Made by a program: the position numbers and the translations under genes
Source: Volutella citrinella
Taxonomy: Eukaryota > Ascomycota > Sordariomycetes > Hypocreales > Nectriaceae
NCBI GenBank assembly: GCA_034401135.1
Contig: JAWZSP010000003.1
Location: 4,402,001-4,466,000, forward strand
DNA length: 64,000 nucleotides
Reading direction: 5' to 3'
Shown: positions 10,771 through 23,021 of the stretch, one piece after another
How positions within the stretch are numbered: position 1 is the stretch's first letter
Layout of the letters: each line of letters begins with the position of its first letter
Notes under the pieces: generated by a model
What the model was told of the DNA's origin: nothing
The model's input: the letters and a program-made list of their open reading frames with translations, nothing else
Databases searched by the model: none

Positions 10771-11995
10771 ATGTCCGTCGAGATCGAGCCTTTCGAGCTG
10801 AGCTTCCGGCGTGAGTTGGCTTCCGACCCCCATCGAGCTTCGTGTTGCAGAGGATTGACATGACAATCGAAGGACCCTTCACTACCGAGGTTGCGCGGAC
10901 CCTCACCCTCAAGAACCCTAATACGGTCCCGGTTGCCTTCAAGGTATGGCTCGTTTGCGACTTCTCGTATGGCGCTTCTAACTCGTCTCGCAGGTCAAGA
11001 CTACAGCCCCCAAGCAGTGCGTATGCCCGATCTCCTTATGCGCTCGTGACCTCTCCGACCCAGCCCTAACAGCGACGTTACAGATATTGTGTCCGACCGA
11101 ATGCCGGCCGCATCGAGGCGGGCCAGGACTTCGATGTCACTGGTATGCTATTCTAGTTTCGGGCCCAAGGATCGTGCGATTAACAGCTGCCGCAGTGCTC
11201 CTCCAGGCCATGAAGACCGAGCCCTCGCTGGACACCAAGTGCCGAGACAAGTTCCTCGTCCAGTCAGCTCCCATCACCTCCGATAAGGAGTTCGCCAGCA
11301 TCGCCACGGTGGTGAGAATACAACCCGAAACTACACCCTCGCGCGCGTGCGACAGATATTAACCATTTTTTCTCCAGCTGGACTCTACCGAGAAGGGACA
11401 GCTTCAGGAGCGCAAGATCCGCGTCAACTGGCTCACGGCGAACCCCGAGCAAGATCAAGGCGCAAGTCGGCCCACGGCGGTGACACCTAGCAAGCAGCAA
11501 AGTTTGGCGAATGGAGTAAGTCTGCAGTCCTCTGGCGCAGGGACTTCGGCCGCTGACCACGTACCCAATCAGGCCAACGAGACCCCTGACGTTGCACGTA
11601 CATACTCGTCGCCTGGCGCCACCGAGGAGTCCGCTCCGTCCACCGCTCCTCCGCCATACCCCTCCGAAGATGGCACCGCGGAACCTGAGAAGCCCGAGAA
11701 GAAGGCGGAAGCTAAGAGCTCCGTTAGCCAGGCCGCCACCACCGTGACCAAGGCCGTTGAGTTGACGTACGAGGAGCTCAAGGCCAAGCTTGTCCAAGCC
11801 GAGGCCCAAATTGCCGGCTTCAAGGACAGCGGCCTTCGACAGCGCAACGTTGGTAAGTCCAGCGGCGCCGACGACGAGAAGCGGCCCATCGCCCAGACCG
11901 CCCAGGCGGTGAAGCAGACCGTGGAAGGTGTACCGGTGCAAACGGTCGCAATCCTCTGCCTGATCAGCTTCCTCCTCGCCTACTTCTTCTTCTAG
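10771..11995 (+). CDS. VAP / Scs2-type ER membrane protein (MSP domain, tail-anchored)
   Basis: Seven exons: 10771-10810, 10873-10943, 10994-11016 (23 nt), 11084-11142, 11196-11311, 11378-11515 and 11573-11995, giving 289 residues. The N-terminal MSP domain is clear: [48 protein letters not shown], then DKFLVQS and the beta strand RKIRVNWL. It binds FFAT-motif proteins and makes ER contact sites that govern lipid transfer and phospholipid synthesis. A Pro/Ser/Glu-rich linker and a coiled coil (TYEELKAKLVQAEAQIAG) follow. The last 20 residues (VAILCLISFLLAYFFF) are a tail anchor for the ER. The sixth intron (11516-11572, 57 nt) has a good donor and branch site but no stop in frame, so retention would add 19 residues to the linker. 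Converges with the desaturase. Confidence 0.93.
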
Positions 11996-13061
11996 ACGAG
12001 GCGCGCGACGATAGAACTGACTAATCTTGTAATGTGGGGGGAATCAAAATCAAACTGGCTTCACGACATTTTGCCGGAGACTGGGATCTGGCGCAGATGC
12101 CCCGACGTTGACCAGTCCAGCTGCCAGCAAGATGCAAAAGCAGAAGCGGAGGAGTGATTATCCGTGTACGAGATCATGGAATGAACGAGCACGCTTTACT
12201 CATGTGGCATGGGCGTATCGGCGAGTGTTGTCATACCACTATGGCAGAGAAATCCAAGCGAACCGGCATTAGGGTGAGGGGGGGAATGCCGGAGATGGGG
12301 CACTGAGTTGGCTTGGCTGTGTGGGCGTGTATGTGAAGGTTGACGAGATGGATGAGAATGTTCCATACGGCGGCGTGGTGGGGATGACATTTTGCCCAGC
12401 GAGACGATTCCTGGCCGTCGAGGCCTGTGTATACTCTAGTGCCCTTTGTTTTTATTGCGCCCCATCTCTTTGGCTCTTATTTCTCTTTGTCTTAATGGTC
12501 AATTTTATGTTTTCAACTCGGGATGATGGGCTCGGCTTGGGTTGCGAAGTTTCAGCTACCCCCCCTTTGTGACTTGGTTTTTGGTGCTCGGTGCTTGCTT
12601 GCGAAACACATGCCAATGCAAAATAGCATGTATGGTGTCAACTGGTCGTGGACGCGGAGCTACAGGAATTGGTTCAACGCAAGAGGTACAAGGGCTCATC
12701 AGGTCCAAGGAGCATTGGGTCGGTCAGACGGGGGCATCATCATTCGTACTATATATTCAGGCAGACGAAGTTTGGTGGCCCCAACCTTGGCCATCTATCT
12801 GCGAGTAGACCTAAAATGCAACTAACGCCATGCAAGAAAAAACCATTCTCTTGTCTGTTCCCCTGTATCTCGACAATATTCGTTGACTTATCACCAGAGG
12901 CGCTGTTTCGCGCTGTAACTACCAACAATACTGCTCGCTTTTCATTCATGAGCCAGTGCGAGACATGGAATATCCACAATCCATCCATATCTTAAGCATG
13001 GGCTGAGACTGCGTGTTGTTTCGCCTCTTGCTCAACCCTCCCCCACGCCTGCGTGACTTAC
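11996..13061. other. Convergent 3' intergenic region
   Basis: About 1.07 kb between the VAP stop and the desaturase stop, with T-rich patches (12450-12510). No gene recognised; it is longer than needed for two 3' UTRs. Confidence 0.4.
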
Positions 13062-14308
13062 TTAGGACTCGAGCTCCTCGGCCTTCCACTGGGCGCCACC
13101 CCCGACCATGCGGCCGCCCTTCTCGCGCTTGACGCGGCACGTCATGCCAACGTTGGGATCCAGGATGAAGCGCCAGATGGCATACACCCAGCTCTCGTGG
13201 CGGGGCAGGTTGTCGTAGAACTCAGGGGCCATGTCTCGAACAGCGTGGAGGCGGGTCCAGGGGACGGCGGGGAAGTCGTGGTGCTCATTGTGCAGGCCAA
13301 CGTTGTAGGTGAACCAGTTGAGCGGGCCATAGTAAGAGAAGGTCTCAGGAATCGGGATCTTGTTTTCAGGGTCGCGCTGCGAGGGGGTGACGGTCTCGTA
13401 GACGTAGTGCTCGGCAATAAAGTGGCCGGCCAGGGGGTGAAGGCTGCCAGCGAGGAAGGAGGAGAATAGAAGGTAGACAAAGGCCTTGACGGAGCAGAAG
13501 TGGATGAGGGCGAAGTCGAAGCCGAGCTGGACGGCGACATTGAGGGCGTGGATGGGGGTCAACGGGATTCGGTAGACGGCCATGGGGCGGAGGGCGTAGA
13601 AGAAGATCTGGAAGGTGCAGAAAAAGGACTTTCCGAGGATCGAGTCGAGGAAGAGGGCCTCAAAAGCAGTAGGAAGATCGGTGTCGAGGCCGTCAACGCC
13701 AAGGGACTTGTGGTGGGTGAGGTGGTAGGGCTGCGCAGGGATGTGTTAGCAAGGACTCGACACTCGACACTCGACACTTGGCGCAACAAGCCTGGCATCT
13801 CTGACAAGACTACGGAGGTATAGGCATAACGTACTCGGAAGGAAGCGCTGTATGGAATGCCAATTGGGAGGTTGGCAAAGATGGCAATGAGGCGGTTGAG
13901 TCGGGCGCTCCGGAAGGCCAGGTTGTGGGAGATCTCGTGGATGGCCAGGAAGAGGTTCTGGTTGGCGGTGGCACCGAAGATGTAGGCAATGATCCAGAAC
14001 TTGAAGGAAAAGAAGGGCGTGTCCTGGAGATACCAGGCCCAGAAGACCTGCATGGAGACGACGCCGAGGACAACCCACTTGGTCAACGGCTCGGGGCCGC
14101 AGAGCTTGGTGATCTGGAGGGGGGGCTAGTCAGTGGATGCCATTGAGAGCCGTGCCAGCATGCGAACCTCTGGGTGGGCCTTGATGATGGCCAGGCGGCG
14201 GGTGCGGTGCGGCTCCTCGGTGTAGGTCCAGAAGAAGTCGTGGTCCTTCTTGGACTTGCCATGAGCGCCATTGGGCTGAGAAGTCGAGGTGGAAGTGCGG
14301 GAGGACAT
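13062..14308 (-). CDS. Sphingolipid delta-4 desaturase
   Basis: Three exons: 14308-14168, 14113-13835 and 13730-13062, giving 362 residues. The protein starts with a short Ser/Thr-rich stretch and then the diagnostic block DHDFFWTYTEEPHRTRR seen in DES1-type enzymes. Three histidine boxes are intact: HEISH (106-110), HLTHH (143-147, rebuilt by the second splice) and HNEHHDF (287-293), which together bind the di-iron centre. Hydrophobic segments at about 59-75, 82-98 and 195-240 place it in the ER membrane. Members introduce the 4,5-trans double bond in the sphingoid base of ceramides; in fungi this feeds glucosylceramide synthesis. No cytochrome b5 domain is fused. In-frame sequence upstream of 14308 lacks an ATG. 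The second intron (104 nt) contains a 7-nt tandem repeat. Confidence 0.94.
13755..13778. repeat. Intronic 7-nt tandem repeat (ACTCGAC)
   Basis: Three perfect ACTCGAC copies plus a partial copy inside the second intron of the desaturase gene, between the branch region and the donor. Confidence 0.8.
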
Positions 14309-16172
14309 TGCGACGGCGGCGGCGGGGGGAAGACGGGTGACAGTGCTTGGGTCGACTCTCTTGCTCGGTGGGTTAGGCTCCAATGCGAGTCAGAGACGTG
14401 GATGAGGGAGACAATCCAAGCAGCTCGGAGGATGATGGATGCTGGAAGGCGAATAAGTAAAAAAGATAGGAGCTGTTGCACTGGCAGCCTGGGACTAGTA
14501 GCGGGCAGTCGCTCAGGGACGGTTCCCCCCAGTCAGTCCGTGGCTGGTGCGTGCGCGGGGGGCGGCGGAAAACGGTACTGGGTGGCGCCAACCTAGATGG
14601 AATTTAGGCGGTGAAAGGTCTCCCTTTAGAGTGCGTCGGGACTTTTTCTCAGGGGGACGGTCCTGAGGGGTTCGATTTTGGCGAGAGCACAGCAAAGATT
14701 CCAGGCCGGACAGTGGGGCTGTGGCCAATGGCAGCGGGCCATTGCGTGGCGTGGCCAGGGGCCCAGGCCTGGAAAGCCAACTGGGCGGGGCTGTGGCCAC
14801 TGAGGAGGGCCGTAAAGCGTGCTGAGGAGGCGCTCAGCAGCGAGCAGTGCCGCGCGCCTGGTGAGGGGGAGGAACGGATGGGCTCGATCGGGGACGGGCG
14901 GCGCAAAAACGGTGCAATGTGGTGCGAGTGGTGCCATCCGGAGCCGTGGAGTTCCGGGGACGGCATGGATCAGCGCCAGAGGGTGGTTCGGTATTTGATG
15001 GCAGTTGACACTCTGTTCCAATTTGCTTTTCTAGTGGTTCACCAGCGAGATTGTCGGCGGGCTGTGCAGACGGCGGCGGTGCCATCGACAAGACTACCTA
15101 TGGTACCTTAGGGTGCGAGTAGGCACCATGTGAAGCAAGTGCCCATCAATTGGCGATGGGCGATGCTCGGATTCCATGGGACACGCTAGCAGGAGTTCAG
15201 AGGCACAAGTTGAGCCTCATCTCACAACCAGCCCAGCTCCCCATTACTCCGCACAACGCCGATTGCTATAGGAAGAAGAAAAACTCAAAAATCCTAGTAG
15301 ATCGAGCAACTCATCTTACATGTCGTATGATGCGCTAGAGCGAGTGAAACGACTTGGACTGCCACTGGCCAGTGGCGAAGAGATAGGAGATGCCCTTCCC
15401 AGAGGTTTCACGCGGAGAATCGCGCCTATCCTAGCACACATCATGCAATTCCCCATATTCAGCCCCCGGGATCTAGACAGTCGCCCACTGCCCGTTTTCG
15501 TGCCGGGACTCCTGCCTCATTTTTGCATGCTCTGGCCCGTATCAATCAGCTGCGGCTTTCCGGGGGCGTATTCGTGTTCTTGTCCTCTGGTGGCTCCTAA
15601 AATAAGCCACGGGTTTCTGTTGCTTGAGCCACAGGAGGGAGCGGGGGAAGTGCGCCTCATCTTGGCAGGCATGCGTGCGGCTGACCCGACCATTTGGTAA
15701 CCACTATACGCGTTTACAGTCCAGGCCACAAGCACTTCAAATGTCAATCGCTCCGTCTCTCGCAAAAGATGCTCTGATACAACTGCAATTCAGCGTCGTT
15801 ACTAGCAGACCTGTAGATGCTTTTAGGTGTAGATTAGGCAAGTACAGTATTGGGTTTAATTTATTATAACACCTACATAATATAAAATACAGAGGAACGT
15901 CAAAGGATCAATTGATGAGTGGAGCAAGTCACTATTTAATATTTGTGATGCTTGTGGCCTGTAGTAGTAGTCCACTCGCGCGCATAAAGGCAGGAGTTCT
16001 AGGTCAAAGATAGCGACAATCTCCCCATTGTAGCATTGCTACTCTTTGATAGTACCCATTCTTTGGATCTCGGGTGAAATAGATGAGTCAAATGATCATT
16101 ATTCGTCAATATATTCCGGATGTTGAAGATATATTACAACGGAAGAATGTAGGCAGGACATTCTCAGACCAC
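14309..16172. other. Intergenic, desaturase upstream / transporter downstream
   Basis: 1.86 kb. The left part (to about 15100) is GC-rich and should be the desaturase promoter and leader. The right part (15830-16150) is AT-rich and is the 3' flank of the transporter. No gene recognised. Confidence 0.4.
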
Positions 16173-17842
16173 CTAAATCCCGTTGGTTGCGCAAGAAAAG
16201 ACGCCACGCACGGTACCCGCCCGGAATTCGTCAATGATGCCCTGCACACTTGCGTATGTTCCGACCGTCAAGAACAGGATGCCTACGAGGATCAAGAAGA
16301 CGTTCAAAATGCTTGAGACCAGGGCGACAACACGGTTGTGTGGCCGTCCAACCTTCTTGTCGGCGCTCTGCATCCGGAAGTAAGCGACACCCCAGAAGAT
16401 GAAGCCGAACCACGAGTCAAAAAGCGAAGACATGACGGAGAGAACTGGATTGAGCGTTAGAAGCGGAGAAGATCGTACCAAGGGGTGAGATTGCTTACGA
16501 GAGTTGAAAAATGGGATGACCTGCGCGATGATAAACGCCAGGATCCAGGTGGCCAACAGAATGCCAGACCAGGAAGCCCAGCCAACGACAGTGTGGCTGT
16601 TCATGTGCTTGGTGTTGCGGAACAAGCGGAAGAAGATGAATCGTCCAGTCACGGACGAGTAAAGGCATCCGAGGAAGATGATGGTTGGAACCATGAACGA
16701 GAAGGCGACCTTCTTGTACACGAGCTGCAAGGAGCCAAATGCTGGGGCCGTCATGTACTGGTTTCCGGTGTAAGCGTACACGACGCCTCCGACAATGCTG
16801 AAGACGATGATTTCGGCAATGGTGCAGGCCCAGAGAGACTTGGGAAAGTCGCTAGAGAGACTGGTTAGTTTCACAAGCCCTGGATGCAGAGGCGGGTTCA
16901 ACCCTACCGAGGATCGCGCATCTCAGCGATGAAGCTGGGCAGGGTAATCTGACCGATGAAAGTGTAGCTGATGTTGAGGAACGCCGACATGCCGTTGACA
17001 AAGGTCTGGCTCTTAACGGGGATGGCCGTGACAATGGGCTCTCCCAGCTCCAACGAATACCCGGCAGGGTGGCTCTGGACCCCAGCAAAGACGGCAGCAA
17101 GAAGTACCGAGATGAAGGTGAAGATGGCTGACGCAGTGCCAAGCTTGGACATCATATCAAAGGTTCGAGGGAGCGATCCCAGCCAGCAGATGATGGTGAC
17201 GACAACCGAGAAGATAACGGTGCGGCAGTGGCCAATGTCGTCGGCAGCAGTCATTGTGTTGAGGTACTTGGCTCCGACGAGGACGTGAAGACCCTGGATG
17301 AAGCTGTTGTTGAGGATGAACATGATTGCGGTTCCCCACCACGCCCACTTCTTGCCCCAGAAGAGCGTCTGGCCGAGATCGCAAACGTCGCGAATCTCAG
17401 GGTGACGAAGGCAGAACTCCCACAGGATGAGGCTGGTGTACAGCACCATCATGGCGACGACAAAGGTCAAGATGAGACCCGGGACGAGACCAAGGACGCT
17501 GTAGGACCACGGGAAACTCATGATGGCGAGGCAGATATACTCGCTGAACAGGAGACCGGCCGTCTTCTGCCAGGAACAGGTTCGGTACTGGATATCGGCT
17601 CCATCCTCGGCCGCAATCTGCTTCTGGAGGATGGCCGAGCTTGAGTCTTCGCTGTCCGAGACCTGATTGGCCGCGAATTCGGGCAGTTCCACGATGCGAG
17701 GTCCAACGACGACACCGCTGCCGCCAAAGATGGATGCCCACCACGATGAAGGGGTTGCGGGATCGTGATGCCGGGGGGTTCTTCCCTCTGCATCAAAGGT
17801 GTCGGACGAGGCCGACTTGGAGGGGGATTGCTTCTCGGCCAT
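16173..17842 (-). CDS. Amino acid transporter, AAAP family (Mtr-like)
   Basis: Three exons: 17842-16908, 16851-16499 and 16444-16173, giving 519 residues. After a hydrophilic, Ser-rich N-terminus of about 100 residues there are about 11 hydrophobic segments, beginning TAGLLFSEYICLAIMSFPWS and including LTFVVAMMVLYTSLILWEF, VIFSVVVTIICWLGSLP and IAEIIVFSIVGGVVYAY. The block FLNISYTFIGQITLPSFIAEM, spanning toward the first splice, is typical of fungal AAAP carriers such as Neurospora Mtr, a proton-coupled plasma-membrane permease for neutral aliphatic and aromatic amino acids. Substrate cannot be fixed from sequence. A TATA element lies only 41 nt upstream of the ATG. The second intron (16445-16498, 54 nt) contains no in-frame stop, so its removal rests on splice signals and on the transmembrane spacing. 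Confidence 0.9.
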
Positions 17843-20800
17843 GTTTGCGAGGGCTCGGGGCAGGGTCCGTCAATTTATATATAACCAGTCGAGAGGATGC
17901 ATATGGTGTCGAGGACGCAAGGGCGGGAGTGTACCAAGGCACCTCTGAGGACTGTCACAGATTAAGTGCAGTTCCGGACTGTATAATGGGGAGTAAAGGA
18001 GGATTGTAAACTCAAAGAAGGAGACAAACACCCGAGACAAGAGTGGGTTCGTGGTATGAGCAAACCTGAGGGAGGATGGCTGGGCTTTTTAACGCAGCGT
18101 CGCAGACGCAAGATGAAAGCTTCCGTGGGAAGCAGACCCTTGCTGCCAGGTATCCAATATCAAAGGGTCAAACCGACGCAAATCTCACCCCCCTTCAGGC
18201 CAACCTTGCCTCTTGCCTGCCTCGCGTGGGGCACTATCTCGAATTCGTCATGGAGGCTGGAGCCCTTGAGCCCCAAGGTTCTGTCACCATGGGCTTTAAG
18301 TGGGATAGCAACACCTTAGGGCGATCGTCTTGGCCGCCGTCCCGCAAATAGAAGGGCTCCGAGAGGGCGAATCCTGGACCTTGCGGCCGCTAGTCGTCCA
18401 CTCGAGGCTCCGCGATGACCCGCACGGTCGCCGTGCGAGGTGCCGAACATCCGGCGCCCAAGTTGACGTGCTCCGGGGGGGCCTGCGAGCTGTTGCTTTG
18501 GACCAGTCGCGGGCAGCGCAGATGGCATCACGACGGGCCAGGCTCACTCCACCCATCTTAGAAAGGCAGCTTGGGTCTCATCGGTACGCTCATCTCCCAA
18601 TACAGTATTATTCCAGGGCAGCTGGCAGCAGCGGGACAGAGGATTTGTTTCAGTGCGGGACAAGATGAGCGGGTCCAGGGCGCGGGTGATTGGGTCGCGC
18701 AGTCCGACGAAGGGTGCATGGATGGAGGTGTGGATTACGGCGAACCGTCTTTGATGTCTCCTATACATTAGCAACACGAGATGGATTCTCGCTAATTGAT
18801 GTGTTTCCTATTGAGGCCGTGGGAGTTGAACACGTCGTGATTCTGGCCTCTCTGCGGCTCTTTGGATGTGGTATTTGCGAGCGTGATGTGCAGAAGCAAG
18901 AAGTGATGTCGTGGATCAGCCACTGCCAAGGTCGCCAAGGCGGCAGCGATCTGGGGAATCTCTTGGGTGTTCCTGGAGGCGGTCATTCCCGTCATGTGCC
19001 CGTGGTACCGGTACTGTAGCCGTCCAGTACCTTTAGGACTTCCTACCACCTAGGCCACCACCCACTCCATCAGCAGCCACATTTGTAAAATCAAGCCCAA
19101 ACCTTGCCACCGTAAGAGCACGCAATCAGGATCCGCTTGGCCTCAAGCGGTTGCAAGTCGGCATTAAGCCGAAGCAAGGCCTAGCCATGACATGTCATTG
19201 GAAGGAGAATGCAAGAGACGGGGAGGGCAAATAGCCATTATCCTCAGCATTACGCATTCCCGATTCCTGGCTGGTCGTGAGACCATCTCGCCAGCCGCCA
19301 GGACTGTAACCCAGCGACGGTCGCACACCACTGCAAGCCTGCAAAACGTCATCCTCGCTAGCAGGCGTTGCACCATGCTAGCCCGGCTCGTCGGGGCATT
19401 GTCTCCAGGGCCGTCGCAGTCATGGGCCTGTGTCTGTCGGCTCCTTGTGTGGGCCCATCAGCAGTCAGCACTGGGCCGGGACATTAGTCGACTGCATCAC
19501 CGTCAGACTCAGCGCAGTCCCGCTCGGTCTCTGCTGCATCTAGTCGCGATCGTCACCTCCGCCTGCAAGTAAATGGACGGCTGCGAACCAGCTCGTGCCT
19601 GGGCCCTGGGCGTGTCGATGCGTTTGATGTGCCGTGGGGAGTTCGGGGAGAATTGCGCACGCGAGAGAGCCCACACGTTAAGCTTATTCTTCTTCGGCTG
19701 AGAGGCGCTCAGGTGGCCAGGGCACAGCCGACCGCCAAAGCAAGCATGGTCGAGCGCCACGAGGCTATTGCCAGTTTTGGCTGTGTGGGGCGGCCTTCCG
19801 CCCCCACCAAAAAAAACCCGCGATGTAAGTGCGCGGAATGCAACAGACGACAAACCTCCTCCACATATGATTGCGCTGAGCGGGCAGCAATTCTATTCTG
19901 ATATAATCATTCTTGTATTTATAACCCAGCTTAGTCTAGCAAGGCGGTTTGCGACTACGAGACGTGATGTTGTCACAAATACACTCAGAACCAGCCTCAA
20001 CACCACGCGAGCAGGATATAAACCATTGAGCTTCGTCCAGTGGCGAGCCGATCGATCGAGTAGGCCAAAAGGATCAAATATAAACTAAATAAAAAAAAAA
20101 GAAATAAAAAAACAGTATCAAAAGGTGAAATTGGCAAAAGGGTTCGGAGCCATGTTGCTAATGGCTCTTACATCCCTTGTCGTCGGGGTTGTCGTCGGTG
20201 TCGTCGCGCCTGCCCTTTTTTTCGTCGTTTGCCCGGTTCGAACTCACGCCCCTCGCTCCTTCCGGAAACGGTTGTCGTCGGTCCTGGATCCTGGAAAAGC
20301 CCAATATCCACCAGACCAGGCAGTTTGACCTGACCGCTTACCACGGCGCCTGCTGCCTGTCTTGGAATGAGGTTGGCTTTTTAGATCTTATAAGGGCTTC
20401 TCTTCAGTCTGTTCCTCCTCGGTGAAGGCATGGGAGGTGTTTGGCGAGCTTCGTGGCGTGTTGTTGTGGCGTTGGCGAGATCGTTGTGGTGTGGTGGTTG
20501 GTGATGGCGACGTGTGGCCGGCGGAACCCACCTGGCAGCTGGCAACACCTTGACGGCCAGCCTTTCGGCACCGCACCGCGAAGCAGCACCAAACACCCGT
20601 TCTGAACGTTCGCGATGATTGCTTGGTGTTTAAAATGTTTGTAGATGACTCCGCATCCGCAAATATTCGCGCACATCGCGACGCGCATCACCACCACACA
20701 ACACAGTCTGTACCACGCATCGACGACACGACCACCACCCTCGCCACCACCGCACGAACAAGAAATAACAGAGCCCATACTAATGAGTCGGACCATGCAT

Positions 20801-22151
20801 TTGCTCCTGTACCAAATACTTATGGCCATCCATTATTCCCATTGCCGTGGGCCGTACTGCGGCAGCACTGACTGCATCTCGCACGCGGAACCACCAGGCC
20901 GCTTGGCTGTGATGGCAACTACTAGTAATAGTATCTAATTGTGAACTCGTAGAAGACACTGTCTTGCTCGTTTCAAAGTGGCATGGGCGAGAACTTCTCA
21001 ACCCATCCTTCTGGTCGTCGCGTGAGAATGGCAAGCACGGGAGGGAGACCTTGCATCCCAAATAGCCATAAATGGAGAGAAAGAGCACGTGTTGGAGACC
21101 AAAGAAAATTGCAGGGAAATCCACCCTGAAATATTGACAAACCAAGAGTTTGCGTAGAAAAGGGACTGCGCAAATGAGCGTGAAAGGAAAATTTCGCAGA
21201 AAATCGCGTCGTGGGGGGAGGTGATGCAGGAGGGAAGTTGGTGCGGCTCCAAGGCGCGTGTGGGGTCCAATGTCTCCAGTTGTCGGTTTAGCTAGTCGCA
21301 TAACCCCGATACACCAATAGCTCAGTACTCCATCCAACAGGTGGATAATTCAGCATCAACGAAATACAACCAAATAATCGAGACAATGCGTAACACCGTG
21401 GTGTCTTCGAAGACATCATGTATTTTACTTGGGGGCATGTTGTTATTTCAAGCGGTTCTCGTCGCAAATTTGCGAAAATTTCTTCTCAGGCCTCGAACGT
21501 AAGGTTTTGTCACAAACATTGCACGGTCTAATTGCCCTGCACGAAAAAATCAAAGACCTACATCCCCCCCTACGCATATTGAGGATGACAAGAAGGACCT
21601 TCCTGAGAGACTACGGTTCAAGTACCCAGATAGCACCTCAAAAACTTGTGTTTCTGTCGCCTGGCTTCGAGACTTGCAACCTTACTCTAAACTCACGAAC
21701 CGCGCCCAGTTTCGAGTGCTACACCACAAATACAGAGATCTGCAGAATTTCTCTGGAGTGCCAAGCTGATAATCTAGGGCCGGCTAACTATGGTAGTGGC
21801 AGCATGGCACCTTGAGCACTTCACAACAGTGGGCGTGGCGTCCCGCGGCAACCAGCCCGGTTAAAGCAGCTCACAAGATTTGCAGGGAAACTTGGAATTC
21901 AGAATCATTGTCGCTGGATTGCAGACTAGTATGCTCATTTGCTACCAAATCGATAGTCGCTCAGACCCAAACGCCCCCCTGACCCTTGTTGAAAGGTCTA
22001 TGTCTATACCCTCTATTCAGACACCATACATGCTCCCCCATCTCTCCATGGAAGCCAGACAAACGAAAAAGCGAGGGAGGATGGGGGGCGACCGCCAAAT
22101 GTTAAAAAAAGGTTGGGAAGAATTGGAAAAAACACGTCAGACGCGGGGGGC
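17843..22151. other. Long intergenic region, transporter upstream / GTP cyclohydrolase downstream
   Basis: 4.3 kb with no recognised gene. It contains the transporter promoter at the left end, AT-rich stretches (19890-20120, including an A-run at 20091-20099, and 20930-21200) and no repeat longer than a few units. Open frames on both strands overlap and lack recognisable motifs. Confidence 0.4.
17874..17883 (-). promoter_or_regulatory. TATA box of the amino acid transporter gene
   Basis: TATATATAAA on the minus strand, its 5' end 41 nt upstream of the transporter ATG at 17842. Unless transcription starts unusually close, the 5' leader would be only a few nucleotides long. Confidence 0.5.
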
Positions 22152-23021
22152 TCAACGGCGGTTCACGCCGATCAAGCTGAGAAACTCGTTGCGAGTCTTC
22201 TCCTTGCTCTCGAAGCAGCCCAGGACGCAGCTGGTGATTGTGGTGCTGCTCGTCTTCTGCACGCCGCGCATAACCATGCACAGGTGGCTGGACTCCATGA
22301 CGACGGCGACGCCCTGGGGTTGCAGGATCTCGAAGATGGCGTTGGCGACCTGCCTGGTCAGGCGCTCCTGGATCTGGAGGCGGCGGGCGAACATCTCGGC
22401 GATGCGCGGCAGCTTGGAGATGCCGATGACGGCGTTGCGGGGGATGTAGCCAATGTGCATCTTGCCGGTGAAGGGCACCAGGTGGTGCTCGCAGAGGGAG
22501 TAAACGTCAATGTCCTTGACGATGACCATCTCGTTGTGGCCCTCTTGGAAGATGGCCCCGTTTACGATGTCGCCCACGTTGTCCTGGTAGCCCTGGGTGA
22601 AGGACAGCATGGCCTTGGCGTAGCGCTCGGGGGTTGCGAGGAGTCCCTCACGGTCGGGGTCCTCGCCAACGCACTCGAGGAGGGTCCGCACGGCGCCCTT
22701 CATGCGGTCCAGCCGCTGGGCCTTGGCCTCGTCCGTCTCGTCCAGGCGCTCACGGGTGCCGCGGCTGGGCCGGCTGAGCCCGTCGAAGTCGATCACTGGA
22801 TCCTGCGCCTTGGCCCGCGCAATGGCCGCGGTGATGTTGTCGCCATTCTCTGTCGCCTGGCCCTTGATGGCACTGTCGAGCTCGTCACGCGCGGGCTTGC
22901 TGATGCTCAGGCGGCTCTCCCTGCGCCGGTGCTTGGTGGTGCTGCTGTGCTCCCTGTCCTGGGCTCCGTTTTCCTGACGGGCCGGCTGGTGGGGGCGAGC
23001 GTCTCCCTCGGTCTGGTCCAT
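22152..23021 (-). CDS. FOL2: GTP cyclohydrolase I
   Basis: Single exon, 289 residues. This enzyme converts GTP to 7,8-dihydroneopterin triphosphate, the first committed step of folate (and tetrahydropterin) synthesis; it works as a homodecamer in the cytosol. The zinc ligands and catalytic residues are present: C177, H179 and H180 in [10 protein letters not shown], and C248 in [10 protein letters not shown]. The catalytic core starts at about 107 ([20 protein letters not shown]) and runs to the end; [18 protein letters not shown] and QERLTRQVA are family signatures. The first 100 residues are a polar, Arg/Glu-rich extension common in fungal members. The start is the only in-frame ATG before the core; a non-ATG open frame continues upstream to 23099. 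A long open frame on the opposite strand is a codon-bias shadow. Confidence 0.97.
   Translation of the reverse strand: MDQTEGDARPHQPARQENGAQDREHSSTTKHRRRESRLSISKPARDELDSAIKGQATENGDNITAAIARAKAQDPVIDFDGLSRPSRGTRERLDETDEAKAQRLDRMKGAVRTLLECVGEDPDREGLLATPERYAKAMLSFTQGYQDNVGDIVNGAIFQEGHNEMVIVKDIDVYSLCEHHLVPFTGKMHIGYIPRNAVIGISKLPRIAEMFARRLQIQERLTRQVANAIFEILQPQGVAVVMESSHLCMVMRGVQKTSSTTITSCVLGCFESKEKTRNEFLSLIGVNRR

Noticed and set aside
11850..11870. GTAAGT-like sequence in the last VAP exon as a possible donor
   Set aside because: No suitable acceptor follows before the conserved tail anchor, and the reading frame across it (RQRNVGKSSG) is plausible linker.
13053..13823. Open frames antisense to the desaturase
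   Set aside because: Shadows of GC-biased coding sequence; they run across the desaturase histidine boxes and carry no motif.
19890..20120. AT-rich patch as a possible transposon remnant
   Set aside because: No terminal repeats, coding remnant or target-site duplication; probably ordinary AT-rich intergenic sequence.
20235..20245. GGTTCGAACTC resembling a tRNA B box
   Set aside because: No A box at proper spacing and no cloverleaf stems around it on either strand.
20780..21337. 185-codon minus-strand frame with some hydrophobic stretches
   Set aside because: No domain, no supporting splice pattern; hydrophobicity comes from a T-rich region.
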